Source: PALG01 sp964495885
GTDB taxonomy: Bacteria; Bacteroidota; Bacteroidia; Flavobacteriales; Flavobacteriaceae
Assembly: GCA_964495885.1 (NCBI GenBank)
Contig: CAZBWO010000001.1
Location: forward strand, 186,001-250,000
Direction: 5' to 3'
Length of the DNA: 64,000 nt
The notes beneath the pieces are model-generated. The model searched no databases. It saw only the letters and a program-made list of their open reading frames with translations, and was not told where the DNA came from. Made by a program: the position numbers and the translations under genes. This document shows positions 51,732 through 60,716 of this stretch, one piece after another. Within the stretch, counting starts at the first letter, position 1. The number at the start of each line of letters is the position of its first letter.

Positions 51732-52744
51732 TGACTTTTGAAACCAACAAATCCTTAAAGGAATTCAATACCTTCGGAATAGATTCCAAAGCAGATAGAT
51801 ATATTTCGGTTACTTCCGAAGCCATGCTCAAAAACATCCTTCAAGAGGAACAAAAGGATGAACTTTTGATACTGGGTGGCGGAAGCAATGTATTGTTCAG
51901 AAATGACTGGAAAGGGTTGGTTCTTCACTTAAACCTAAAAGGAATTACCGTTACTTCCGAAGATGAAGACCACATAGAACTTACGGTACAAGCAGGAGAA
52001 AATTGGCATGCTTTTGTGGAATATTGTTTAGCGAGGAATTATGGCGGACTGGAAAATCTTTCTTTGATACCGGGAAATGTAGGAACGGCTCCTATTCAAA
52101 ATATTGGCGCCTATGGAGTTGAACTTAAGGATTGTTTTGTAAGCTGTACGGCCATTCACAGAAAGACCCTTGAAAGTCATACTTTCACTCTGGAAGAGTG
52201 CAAATTTGGATACCGAAACTCTATTTTTAAAAATGAGGTGAAAGGTGAATTCATTATCACCTCGGTTACATTTAGGTTAACGAAAAGAAACCATGAATTG
52301 CATATCTCCTATGGAGCCATTCAACAACAATTAGAAAAACAAGGGGTAGATCAACCTACCATTCAAGAAGTTTCCAAAGCCGTAATTGCTATTCGTCAAT
52401 CTAAGCTTCCCGACCCCAAGGAACTTGGAAATAGTGGTAGTTTTTTTAAGAATCCCGTGATTGGAAAAACCCAGTTTCAAACGTTTAGGCTTCAGTTTCC
52501 AGAAGCTCCATTTTATGAAGTTTCACCCAAAGAGTTTAAAATTCCAGCTGGTTGGCTCATAGAACAGGCAGGTTTTAAGGGAAAACGTTTTGGGGAAGTA
52601 GGCGTACACAAAAATCAGGCCTTGGTACTTGTAAATTATGGAAACGGTACCGGTGAAGCCATCTGGGAATTGGCACTCACGATACAGCGTGAAATCAAAA
52701 AAAAGTTTGGGATTTACCTTGAGCCCGAGGTAAATATTATTTAA
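51731..52744 (+). CDS. murB: UDP-N-acetylenolpyruvoylglucosamine reductase
   Basis: This 337-residue flavoenzyme makes UDP-N-acetylmuramate for peptidoglycan. FAD-binding motifs LGGGSNVLF and GTAPIQNIGAYGVELKD, catalytic serine in GNSGSFFKNP, and C-terminal EPEV glutamate are present. It includes the Tyr loop of type I MurB. The 3' end overlaps the convergent fasciclin gene by eight bases. It is translationally coupled to the aminotransferase. Confidence 0.96.
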   Translation: MTFETNKSLKEFNTFGIDSKADRYISVTSEAMLKNILQEEQKDELLILGGGSNVLFRNDWKGLVLHLNLKGITVTSEDEDHIELTVQAGENWHAFVEYCLARNYGGLENLSLIPGNVGTAPIQNIGAYGVELKDCFVSCTAIHRKTLESHTFTLEECKFGYRNSIFKNEVKGEFIITSVTFRLTKRNHELHISYGAIQQQLEKQGVDQPTIQEVSKAVIAIRQSKLPDPKELGNSGSFFKNPVIGKTQFQTFRLQFPEAPFYEVSPKEFKIPAGWLIEQAGFKGKRFGEVGVHKNQALVLVNYGNGTGEAIWELALTIQREIKKKFGIYLEPEVNII

Positions 52745-53336
52745 GATTCAACACATTACCAATCACATGCACCACTCCGTTTTCAGAAAGGATATCTGTT
52801 TTTTGGAGTAAGGTTTCATTACCATCTGCATCGGTGAGGATTAAATCCAAATCACGCTTTTTCAACGTAAGCACCTCTCCCGCAAGAGTGGTTAATTCAA
52901 GGCTTTCCTTTCCTTTCAATTCCTGAACCAACATCGCAGAATCCAATTGCTGTGGAATAACGTGGGATCTAATAAGGGTTACCAAATCACCTTTTCGTTC
53001 TGGTCTATTTAGAATCTCCTTTTGGGTAGCATTTAATGTTTCGAATGCCTCGTTAGAAGGGGCAAATACGGTAAAAGGTCCTTCTTTTGTGACCAAAAAA
53101 TTAATCATTTCGGCACTTACCAAAACACTGGAAAAGGTTTTTAGTTCTGGAGTAACCATTATTTTGGATACCACACTTTGATGGATTTTCTTATCTACTT
53201 CGGAAGGTTCTTTTTTTACCGGTTTTTCTTCGGAAGCTTCAGCACTAACGGAGTCATTTTCAGAATTGTTATCCTTACAGGAAGTAACCCCAAAAGTTAG
53301 GGCAAATAGAACAGCAAGTAACAAAAGGTTTCTCAT
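52737..53336 (-). CDS. Fasciclin-domain lipoprotein
   Basis: This is a 199-residue protein with a lipoprotein signal (lipobox VTSC) and an acidic Ser/Glu/Lys linker, then one FAS1 domain. The FAS1 domain shows LKTFSSVLVSAEMINFL, GPFTVFAPSNEAFETL (H1 motif) and NGVVHVIGNVL (H2 motif). It is probably an outer-membrane-anchored adhesion-type protein; ligand unknown. The ATG at 53336 is used. It is convergent with murB. Confidence 0.9.
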   Translation of the reverse strand: MRNLLLLAVLFALTFGVTSCKDNNSENDSVSAEASEEKPVKKEPSEVDKKIHQSVVSKIMVTPELKTFSSVLVSAEMINFLVTKEGPFTVFAPSNEAFETLNATQKEILNRPERKGDLVTLIRSHVIPQQLDSAMLVQELKGKESLELTTLAGEVLTLKKRDLDLILTDADGNETLLQKTDILSENGVVHVIGNVLNLK

Positions 53337-53377
53337 AATTTGATAATCTTAAAGTAGGGCTAAAATTAAGTAAATTC

Positions 53378-53409
53378 TTGCCATAAGAGCAAGAAACATT
53401 GTATTTTTG
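53378..53409 (+). promoter_or_regulatory. Promoter of small membrane protein and glycosyltransferase run
   Basis: -33 TTG at 53378-53380, a 21-bp spacer, exact -7 TATTTTTG at 53402-53409, and ATG at 53427. The leader would be about 12 nt. Confidence 0.65.
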
Positions 53410-53426
53410 CATCATAGTTTATCAAT

Positions 53427-53633
53427 ATGGGAATTTTAATCATCACTTTTATTCTATTATTACTTGCAGTAGCGGGTATTGCTATTAAAATTTGGGCCAA
53501 AAAAGATGGAAAGTTCGCGGGCACCTGTGCCAGCCAGAGTCCGTTTTTAAATAAAGAGGGAGAGGCTTGTAGTATGTGTGGGAAAACCCCAGACCAGTTT
53601 AGTAGTTGCAACGAAAATTCCAAAGAACAATAG
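53427..53633 (+). CDS. Small single-helix protein with conserved Cys motifs
   Basis: This is a 68-residue protein with one N-terminal membrane helix (about 2-22) and a short soluble tail with four cysteines (GTCASQ, EACSMCGKTP, SSCNE) that could bind a metal or form disulfides. Similar small proteins are common in Flavobacteriaceae; the function is unknown. It has its own promoter and starts a run of closely spaced genes (glycosyltransferase nine bases downstream). Confidence 0.75.
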   Translation: MGILIITFILLLLAVAGIAIKIWAKKDGKFAGTCASQSPFLNKEGEACSMCGKTPDQFSSCNENSKEQ

Positions 53634-53642
53634 CCGTAGCAT

Positions 53643-54737
53643 ATGCTACTACTTTCCTTATTTATCGTAGCGGTTTTAGTAAACACTTGCTTTTACATTG
53701 CCTTTTCAAGATTTATTTATACCCTTCCCCAGCCTTTAAGGGAATCTTCCGGGTTTCCAGTTTCGGTTATCGTTTGTGCCAAAAATGAAGCTGAAAACCT
53801 TGAGAAAAACATTCCATTACTTTTAGAACAGGAGTATCCCAATTTCGAGCTCATCTTAGTGAACGATGCTTCCACCGATGAAACGCCAAATATTATTGAA
53901 AAATTTGCAGAACAGGATGCCAGGGTACACACGGTACACATCCAAAACAATGAAGCATTTTGGAGCAACAAAAAATACTCCCTAACACTCGGAATTAAAC
54001 GAGCCATACATAACAGATTATTATTCACAGATGCCGATTGCCAGCCGGCAAGTAAATACTGGATACAACATATGGTGCAATCGTTTTCTGAAGAAAAACA
54101 ACTTATTTTAGGATATGGGGGCTACACTAAAACAAAAGGATTGTTGAACAAGTTAATTCGCTTCGAGACTTTGATGACTGCTATTCAATATTTTTCCTTC
54201 GCTAAAATGGGGAGTGCCTACATGGGGGTTGGAAGAAATCTTACCTATACCAGTGATTTGTTTTATAAAAACAGAGGTTTTATGTCCCATATGAACATTC
54301 GCTCTGGAGATGATGACCTTTTTGTGAACGAAGCAGCAACCAAAAAAAATGTGGCCCTTTGCCATCACCCAGATGGCTTTACTTATTCTGCTCCAAAAAA
54401 AACCTGGAGCGAATGGTGGCATCAAAAAAAGAGACACATTACTACTGCAAAATATTACAAGGTAAAACACAAAACCTTATTGGCATTGTATTATCTGAGT
54501 ACGCTGCTTTTTTGGATATTGGCCATACTTTGCTTTGTATTCATAGATTGGAAAATTCCTTTGGCCTTGGTTATTTTTAAGTTTTTTCTACACTATCTAT
54601 TTGTAGGAAAAGGGGCAAAACATTTTAAGGAGCCCGATTTAAAACCTTGGCTTCCTTTTTTGGAGTTGTTGTTGGTATTAGCACAATTAACTATATTTAT
54701 TTCCAATTCTGTAGCAAAACCAACACGTTGGAAATAA
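53643..54737 (+). CDS. GT2 family glycosyltransferase, membrane-bound
   Basis: This is a 364-residue protein. An N-terminal helix precedes a GT-A catalytic domain: VSVIVCAKNEAENL, LILVNDASTDET, LFTDADCQPAS (DxD-type metal site) and the distal RSGDDDLFVNEA. Two or three helices close the C-terminus. It resembles enzymes that make surface polysaccharides or glycolipids; the sugar is unknown. The sigma factor gene overlaps its 3' end. Confidence 0.88.
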   Translation: MLLLSLFIVAVLVNTCFYIAFSRFIYTLPQPLRESSGFPVSVIVCAKNEAENLEKNIPLLLEQEYPNFELILVNDASTDETPNIIEKFAEQDARVHTVHIQNNEAFWSNKKYSLTLGIKRAIHNRLLFTDADCQPASKYWIQHMVQSFSEEKQLILGYGGYTKTKGLLNKLIRFETLMTAIQYFSFAKMGSAYMGVGRNLTYTSDLFYKNRGFMSHMNIRSGDDDLFVNEAATKKNVALCHHPDGFTYSAPKKTWSEWWHQKKRHITTAKYYKVKHKTLLALYYLSTLLFWILAILCFVFIDWKIPLALVIFKFFLHYLFVGKGAKHFKEPDLKPWLPFLELLLVLAQLTIFISNSVAKPTRWK

Positions 54738-55300
54738 CCGAAACCGAAATTCAGCGCCATATCCAGCTTGCGAAGAAAGGTCAGCAAAGCGCCTTTAGTT
54801 TTTTATTGGATCATTTTTGGAACTTAGTATATGGGTTTCAAATGAATCGAATCAAAAATGAACACGATGCTGAAGATATCACCATTGAGACATTTTCAAA
54901 AGCATTTGATAAAATAGACACCTATGATCCTGATTATAAGTTTGGAACATGGCTAGTCTCTATTTCAAAAAATATTCAAATAGATAAGTCCCGAAAGAAA
55001 AACGCCTCTATCCATTCCCACACTACGGATACAAGTGAAGATCACATCAAAAAAATACCCGATCAATCGCCCTCCCAAGAAGATCAATTGATCATTGAAC
55101 AGAACCTAGCAGAATTACTTCGGTATATCAAACAATTGAAACCGCATTACCAAGAAGTCATCAATCTACGGTATTTCCAAGAAATGAGCTACAATGAAAT
55201 TTCAGATGAATTGGAGGAACCCCTAAGCAATGTAAAGGTCCGGCTATTGAGGGCTAAGAAATTATTAGCCGAGATTATCACCCAAAACAGGAAACGTTGA
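54728..55300 (+). CDS. ECF-type RNA polymerase sigma factor
   Basis: This is a 190-residue protein. Region 2 is AFSFLLDHFWNLVYGFQMNRIKNEHDAEDITIETFSKAF, and region 4 is LKPHYQEVINLRYFQEMSYNEISDELEEPLSNVKVRLLRAKKLL. The start is TTG at 54728 (EITETEIQRHIQLAKKG), ten bases inside the glycosyltransferase gene; an earlier ATG would add a hydrophobic, out-of-family N-terminus. No anti-sigma gene is adjacent. It is translationally coupled on both sides. Confidence 0.9.
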   Translation: MEITETEIQRHIQLAKKGQQSAFSFLLDHFWNLVYGFQMNRIKNEHDAEDITIETFSKAFDKIDTYDPDYKFGTWLVSISKNIQIDKSRKKNASIHSHTTDTSEDHIKKIPDQSPSQEDQLIIEQNLAELLRYIKQLKPHYQEVINLRYFQEMSYNEISDELEEPLSNVKVRLLRAKKLLAEIITQNRKR

Positions 55301-56511
55301 AACGGCTTCTTGCAAAATTTGGACCCGGATTCCTATTTGCAGGCGCTGCCATAGGCGTATCCCATCTTGTACAGAGCACGCGTGCGGGTGCAGATTACGG
55401 TTTGGGTCTTATATGGGCGTTATTATTGATTCACGCCATTAAATATCCTTTTTTTCAGTTTGGCCCTAGGTTTGCATCCGCTACTGGAAAAAATCTTCTG
55501 GAAGGCTATGCAAAACTGGGCAAAGGGGTCCTTATTGCATACTTTGCCATCACATTTGCCACCATGTTCACTATTCAAACGGCTGTAACTATTGTAACCG
55601 CTGGAATAGCTTCCTCTCTTTTTGAAAGTGATAGTCTCGTACTTTGGACCACCATTGTAACAGCACTTTGCTTTTTTATCCTCCTACTGGGCCGTTATAA
55701 ATTTCTGGACAGCCTAATGAAATATATAGTATTGGTGCTTACAGTTAGTACCATTGGGGCAGTTATTCTAGCATTAAGGGCATCTGATGGTTCATTAAAC
55801 GTTTCACAGGAATTTCCTGCTGAAGCTACCGGAATTGCCTTTCTAATTGCATTTATGGGATGGATGCCAGCTCCGTTGGATATTACCATTTGGCAGTCTA
55901 TCTGGACAGTTGAAAAGCAAAAACTGAATCCGAGCCTCACACGCAAACAGTATTTTTTTGATTTTAACGTAGGCTATGTTTCTACTATTTTATTGGGCAT
56001 TGCATTTATTGTTTTGGGAGCCCTTGTGATGTTTGGAAGTGGAGATTCATTTTCAGGGAATGGCACACAATTCGCAAATCAGCTTATTGCCATGTATACC
56101 AACAGTTTGGGAGGTTGGTCAAAAATCATTATTGGCATTGCCGCTCTAACGGCCATGTTCAGCACTACCCTTACCACATTGGATGCTTCTCCAAGGGTAA
56201 TGCACCAAACCAGTGAACTCATCTTTCAAAAAAAGTTTTCAAATGGATATTTGTTTTGGCTTATTTTTTTAGTCATGGGTACACTCTCCATTTTCTTTTT
56301 CTTTATTTCAGAAATGGGGGTTTTAATTCAGATTGCAACCGTACTATCCTTCCTCACCGCCCCTTTTTATGCATTAATTAGTTATTTACTCCTTACCGGA
56401 AAACACACTCCTAAAGAAGCTCAACCTTCCAAACTATTAAAAATATACAGTTTAATAGCTATGCTACTTCTTGTTGGCTTTAGCTTTTGGTATCTAGATA
56501 GTTTATGGTAA
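55297..56511 (+). CDS. Nramp-family transporter lacking the usual metal motifs
   Basis: This is a 404-residue protein with about eleven membrane helices and the Nramp (LeuT-fold) pattern. The canonical helix-1 DPGN is replaced by GVSHLVQSTRAGA, and the helix-6 MPH by GWMPAPLDITIW. The usual Mn2+/Fe2+ ligands (Asp, Asn, Met) are therefore not in their expected places, and the substrate may not be a transition metal. The start is TTG at 55297, overlapping the sigma stop by four bases. The family call is firm; the substrate is open. Confidence 0.85.
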   Translation: MKRLLAKFGPGFLFAGAAIGVSHLVQSTRAGADYGLGLIWALLLIHAIKYPFFQFGPRFASATGKNLLEGYAKLGKGVLIAYFAITFATMFTIQTAVTIVTAGIASSLFESDSLVLWTTIVTALCFFILLLGRYKFLDSLMKYIVLVLTVSTIGAVILALRASDGSLNVSQEFPAEATGIAFLIAFMGWMPAPLDITIWQSIWTVEKQKLNPSLTRKQYFFDFNVGYVSTILLGIAFIVLGALVMFGSGDSFSGNGTQFANQLIAMYTNSLGGWSKIIIGIAALTAMFSTTLTTLDASPRVMHQTSELIFQKKFSNGYLFWLIFLVMGTLSIFFFFISEMGVLIQIATVLSFLTAPFYALISYLLLTGKHTPKEAQPSKLLKIYSLIAMLLLVGFSFWYLDSLW

Positions 56512-56547
56512 ACCTTGCGGAATATTCGAACTTCTCAATGGAAGTTG

Positions 56548-56555
56548 TATCTTTG
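56548..56555 (+). promoter_or_regulatory. -7 box of lipA-gap operon
   Basis: TATCTTTG is an exact consensus, eight bases before the lipA ATG at 56564. The leader would be only a few nucleotides. Confidence 0.6.
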
Positions 56556-56563
56556 TAACCGCT

Positions 56564-57436
56564 ATGGAAACGCAAACAGCAACACCGAAAACTCATACTC
56601 CCAAGCCAAAATGGCTAAGGGTTAAACTACCAACAGGACAGAAATATACTGAGCTTAGGGGATTGGTTGATAAATATAACCTTCATACAATTTGTACCTC
56701 AGGAAGTTGCCCAAACATGGGGGAATGTTGGACAGAAGGTACCGCCACTTTTATGATTCTTGGAAATATTTGCACCCGCTCCTGTGGATTTTGTGGTGTA
56801 AAAACCGGTAGGCCCGAAACTGTGGACTGGGATGAACCTGAAAAAGTTGCGCGCTCCATTAAACTAATGAATATTAAACATGCCGTGGTTACTTCAGTAG
56901 ATCGGGATGATTTAAAAGATATGGGCTCAATTATTTGGGCGGAAACTGTGAAGGCCATCCGAAGAATGAACCCCACCACAACCCTTGAAACCCTCATTCC
57001 AGATTTTCAGGGAGTACACCGAAACATAGATAGAATCGTGGAAGTAGCTCCAGAAGTGGTATCCCACAACATGGAAACCGTGAAACGTCTTACCCGCGAG
57101 GTACGAATCCAGGCAAAATATGAGCGTAGCCTTGAAGTGTTGCGCTACCTTAAGGAACAAGGTGTAAACCGAACAAAAAGCGGAATTATGCTTGGTCTTG
57201 GGGAAAAAGAAGAGGAAGTACTACAAACAATGGAAGACCTGCGTAATGCTCAAGTAGATGTGGTGACCATAGGACAATACCTGCAGCCTTCCAAAAAACA
57301 TCTTTCAGTAAAAGAATTTATTACCCCAGAGCAATTTAAGCACTACGAAATTATTGGGAAAGAAATGGGCTTCCGCCATGTGGAAAGTGGTGCCTTGGTG
57401 CGTTCTTCCTATAAAGCACATAAACATATTCACTAA
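56564..57436 (+). CDS. lipA: Lipoyl synthase
   Basis: This 290-residue radical-SAM enzyme inserts two sulfurs into octanoyl groups on lipoyl domains. It carries both iron-sulfur sites: the auxiliary cluster CTSGSCPNMGEC (CX4CX5C) and the radical-SAM cluster CTRSCGFC (CX3CX2C). The C-terminal RSSYKA motif supplies the serine ligand. The ATG at 56564 is used. Its stop overlaps the gap start by one base. lipB is not adjacent. Confidence 0.97.
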   Translation: METQTATPKTHTPKPKWLRVKLPTGQKYTELRGLVDKYNLHTICTSGSCPNMGECWTEGTATFMILGNICTRSCGFCGVKTGRPETVDWDEPEKVARSIKLMNIKHAVVTSVDRDDLKDMGSIIWAETVKAIRRMNPTTTLETLIPDFQGVHRNIDRIVEVAPEVVSHNMETVKRLTREVRIQAKYERSLEVLRYLKEQGVNRTKSGIMLGLGEKEEEVLQTMEDLRNAQVDVVTIGQYLQPSKKHLSVKEFITPEQFKHYEIIGKEMGFRHVESGALVRSSYKAHKHIH

Positions 57437-58434
57437 TGGCAGTGCCCATAAAAGTTGGGATTAATGGTTTTGGCCGAATAGGCCGAAGACTTTTCCGCCT
57501 ATTGCTAAATCATCCTGAAGTTGAAGTTATAAAAATAAATGACATTGCTCCAAGTGAGACCATGGCACATTTATTAAAATATGATAGTATACACGGAGTT
57601 TTAGAGGGTACAGTTACTGCAAATGGTGGAAAACTAATTGTTGGAGATAGAAAATTTGAGTATTCCTCTGAAAGAAATCCCCAAGATTGTGATTGGCAAG
57701 GAATTGATATTGTTGTAGAAGCCTCTGGGAAATTTAAATCAAAACAAGAACTAGAAGGACATCTTGAGGCAGGAGCCAAAAAAGTGATTCTTTCGGTTCC
57801 GCCATTGGAAGATGAAATTAAAACGATTGTCTTAGGGGTAAATGATCATATCATATCTGCACATGACAGGATCATTTCAAATGCTTCCTGTACCACCAAT
57901 AATGCTGCACCAATGCTTCAGGTTATTCACGAACTTTGTGGTATTCAACAAGCATATATTACCACGGTACACTCCTACACCACAGACCAAAGTCTTCATG
58001 ACCAACCACATAGGGATCTAAGAAGAGCCCGTGCTGCAGGGCAATCTATAGTTCCAACAACTACGGGTGCTGCTAAAGCACTCACCAAAATATTTCCTGA
58101 TTTGGCTACCGTTATTGGTGGCTGCGGAATAAGGGTTCCCGTCCCAAACGGTTCCCTTACAGACATTACTTTTAACGTAAAAAAGGAAACTTCAATTGAA
58201 GAAATAAATCAGGCATTTAAGAATGCTGCCAACGGAAAACTAAAAGGAGTTTTGCAATATACCGAAGACCCCATAGTCTCTGTTGATATTAATGGCAATA
58301 CGCACTCCTGTATTTTTGATGCGGGGATGACTTCCGTAATTGGTACGATGGTTAAAATCATTGGTTGGTATGATAATGAGACAGGATATTCTTCAAGAAT
58401 TGTAGATTTAATCGTACAATTGTCGAGGAAATGA
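57436..58434 (+). CDS. gap: Glyceraldehyde-3-phosphate dehydrogenase, type I
   Basis: This is a 332-residue enzyme. NAD-binding GINGFGRIGR with Asp in KINDIAPS (NAD preference), catalytic Cys in SNASCTTNNAAPM, His in TTVHSYTTDQ, and NYDNE-like WYDNETGYS at the end. It oxidises glyceraldehyde 3-phosphate to 1,3-bisphosphoglycerate, or works in reverse in gluconeogenesis. Co-transcription with lipA (one-base overlap) is unusual. Flavobacteria often have more than one gap, so this may be a secondary copy; that is inference. Confidence 0.95.
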   Translation: MAVPIKVGINGFGRIGRRLFRLLLNHPEVEVIKINDIAPSETMAHLLKYDSIHGVLEGTVTANGGKLIVGDRKFEYSSERNPQDCDWQGIDIVVEASGKFKSKQELEGHLEAGAKKVILSVPPLEDEIKTIVLGVNDHIISAHDRIISNASCTTNNAAPMLQVIHELCGIQQAYITTVHSYTTDQSLHDQPHRDLRRARAAGQSIVPTTTGAAKALTKIFPDLATVIGGCGIRVPVPNGSLTDITFNVKKETSIEEINQAFKNAANGKLKGVLQYTEDPIVSVDINGNTHSCIFDAGMTSVIGTMVKIIGWYDNETGYSSRIVDLIVQLSRK

Positions 58435-58465
58435 CTATATTTATCGGCGAAGTACGTGAAATAGC

Positions 58466-60712
58466 ATGCTTTACAAAATTCTCAAAAAGACCTTTTTTGC
58501 CCCGCTTTTGATTTTGTCTTTGGTGGGAAATCTTGCTATTGGCCAAACCCAGCAAGACTCCCTTTCAATTGTAAAAAATTATCATGCACTTGGTAAACAG
58601 CATGTGGCGCAGCAAGACTATGACGATGCTATTATAGCACTTACCAAAGCTTTTAAAATGGCATCCTCACAGAAGTTAAAGGATGAAAAACTAAACATTC
58701 ATTTTAGTATAGCCCAGCTGCATTATTTCTTACAGAATTATGAAAAAGCCTCTAATGAAACCTTACACATATTAGATGCATATCAAAAAGAAGATAAGCC
58801 GCATGAAGTTGCCAAAACCGAAACACTCTTGGGTCTTATCTATGCCGAAATGGGCAAATTAGAGGATGCAAAGTCTCATCTTAAGAATGCTGACTCATGG
58901 TTTAGCACTCAAAACAATGATATTGAAAGGGCAAATGTTCTTTTAGGTTTTGGAATTATTGAGTTTAAACAAAAGAATTTTATTGCGGCCATTAATTATT
59001 TTGATGCTGCCATTCCCGCTTTTAATAATAGTGGGCATTATTATCAGGAAGCGTATGCTTACCTGCTAAAGGCTGAATCGCTATACAAAATAGGCCCTAA
59101 TGGGATTCCCAACAATCTTTCTCTTGCTAAAGAAGCATTAGCCAAAGTACAAATAATCACTGAAGAATATCAATACACTAAATTGGAGATTGAGAGTTTA
59201 AGAGTCGCTTCTTACATCGCATTGAAAGAAAACAACATGGTATTGGCACAGGAATACCTTTTATCCTACGAACAAAGAAACGATTCCTTACAGCAAGTTT
59301 TTCTTAATGCAATTTCAAACGGAATTGATGCAGAAAATGATATCATGAATCTAAATGAAATCATTGATAAGCAGCAAGATGATCTTGACAAACAGAGAAA
59401 GTCCATTAACTTTGGTAAAATGACTACGGGGCTTAGTATTGCCCTAATTGTGATACTATCCCTACTCACACTTTCCCTTTACAAAAACAATAATCTTAGA
59501 GCAAAAGCCAACGAGCTACTCCAAGACAAAAACAATGAATTGCAGTTGGCTAAAGAAAAAGCCGAAAAGGCTTCCTTGGCCAAAGCACAGTTTCTCTCTA
59601 CCATCACACATGAACTTAGAACCCCGCTTTATGCTGTTACGGGGCTTACCCATTTATTATTAGAGGAAAATCCTAAACCAGACCAAAAAGAACATTTAAA
59701 TTCCCTAAAATTTTCTGGGGAATACCTATTGTCGCTTATCAACAATATTCTTGACCTTAATAAACTGGAAGCTAATAAGGTTGAAATAGAAAAAACAACT
59801 TTCAATCTTAAAAAGCGAATCAACGATGTACTCATTGCTCTCAAGAAAAGTGCAGATGACCGTAAAAATAATTTGCACCTTGAATTTGATGAAAGCATTC
59901 CTACCAAACTCATTGGAGATCCTTTAAAACTTTCACAAATATTAATCAATCTCATTGGAAACTCCTTAAAATTTACTCAAAATGGTGATGTTTGGATTCG
60001 GGTAAGCAAAATCAAGGAAGCGAACAACCAAGTACACCTACACCTAGAAATTGAGGATAATGGGGTGGGGATTTCGAAAAAGAAACAAAAAAGTATTTTT
60101 GAGTCCTTCTCTCAAGCATCGTTACAAATCAACCGAAAATTTGGGGGCACCGGGCTCGGGCTGGCTATTGTTAAAAATTTACTACAGCTCATGGGTAGTA
60201 AAATTCAACTGGAAAGTCAGTTGGGGAAAGGCTCTAAATTCTGGTTTGATATTAAATTTGTGGTTTCCGAAGAGTATACCGAAACAAAATCTTCCAAAGA
60301 TCCAAGTTTTGATATTGACTATGATCAACTTCACGGAAGGGAAGTATTGGTGGTTGAAGACAATAAAATCAACCAGATGATCACCAAAAAAATATTGGAA
60401 AAGAATAAAATGAATTGTACGGTGGCAGATAATGGAATGGATGCTATCAAGTTGGTTCGTGAACACGACTATGACATTATTTTAATGGATATCCACATGC
60501 CGGGAATTAGTGGAATTGAAGCCACTCAGGAAATTAGAAATTTCAATAAACAGCTTCCAATCATTGCACTCACCGCAGTAACCATTGATGAAAACCTAGA
60601 TGATTTCTACAGAGCTGGATTCAATGAAATAATTCCGAAACCATTCAAAACAGAAGAGTTTTTCGAGAAAATTTACCGTACGCTTGAAAACCAAAAATTA
60701 CCGGTTAGCTAG
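58466..60712 (+). CDS. Hybrid histidine kinase with TPR sensor region
   Basis: This is a 748-residue protein. Signal peptide (to about residue 27), periplasmic TPR repeats (about 30-285), one membrane helix (about 318-338), a short coiled coil, HisKA with H382 in STITHELRTPLYAVTG, HATPase (LINLIGNSLKFT, DNGVGIS, GGTGLGLAI) and a C-terminal receiver domain. The receiver contains VVEDN, the phosphorylated D675 in LMDIHMPG, and the KPF lysine. No output domain and no response regulator follow, so the phosphate is passed elsewhere or the receiver tunes the kinase. The signal is unknown. Confidence 0.93.
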   Translation: MLYKILKKTFFAPLLILSLVGNLAIGQTQQDSLSIVKNYHALGKQHVAQQDYDDAIIALTKAFKMASSQKLKDEKLNIHFSIAQLHYFLQNYEKASNETLHILDAYQKEDKPHEVAKTETLLGLIYAEMGKLEDAKSHLKNADSWFSTQNNDIERANVLLGFGIIEFKQKNFIAAINYFDAAIPAFNNSGHYYQEAYAYLLKAESLYKIGPNGIPNNLSLAKEALAKVQIITEEYQYTKLEIESLRVASYIALKENNMVLAQEYLLSYEQRNDSLQQVFLNAISNGIDAENDIMNLNEIIDKQQDDLDKQRKSINFGKMTTGLSIALIVILSLLTLSLYKNNNLRAKANELLQDKNNELQLAKEKAEKASLAKAQFLSTITHELRTPLYAVTGLTHLLLEENPKPDQKEHLNSLKFSGEYLLSLINNILDLNKLEANKVEIEKTTFNLKKRINDVLIALKKSADDRKNNLHLEFDESIPTKLIGDPLKLSQILINLIGNSLKFTQNGDVWIRVSKIKEANNQVHLHLEIEDNGVGISKKKQKSIFESFSQASLQINRKFGGTGLGLAIVKNLLQLMGSKIQLESQLGKGSKFWFDIKFVVSEEYTETKSSKDPSFDIDYDQLHGREVLVVEDNKINQMITKKILEKNKMNCTVADNGMDAIKLVREHDYDIILMDIHMPGISGIEATQEIRNFNKQLPIIALTAVTIDENLDDFYRAGFNEIIPKPFKTEEFFEKIYRTLENQKLPVS

Positions 60713-60716
60713 TCAT

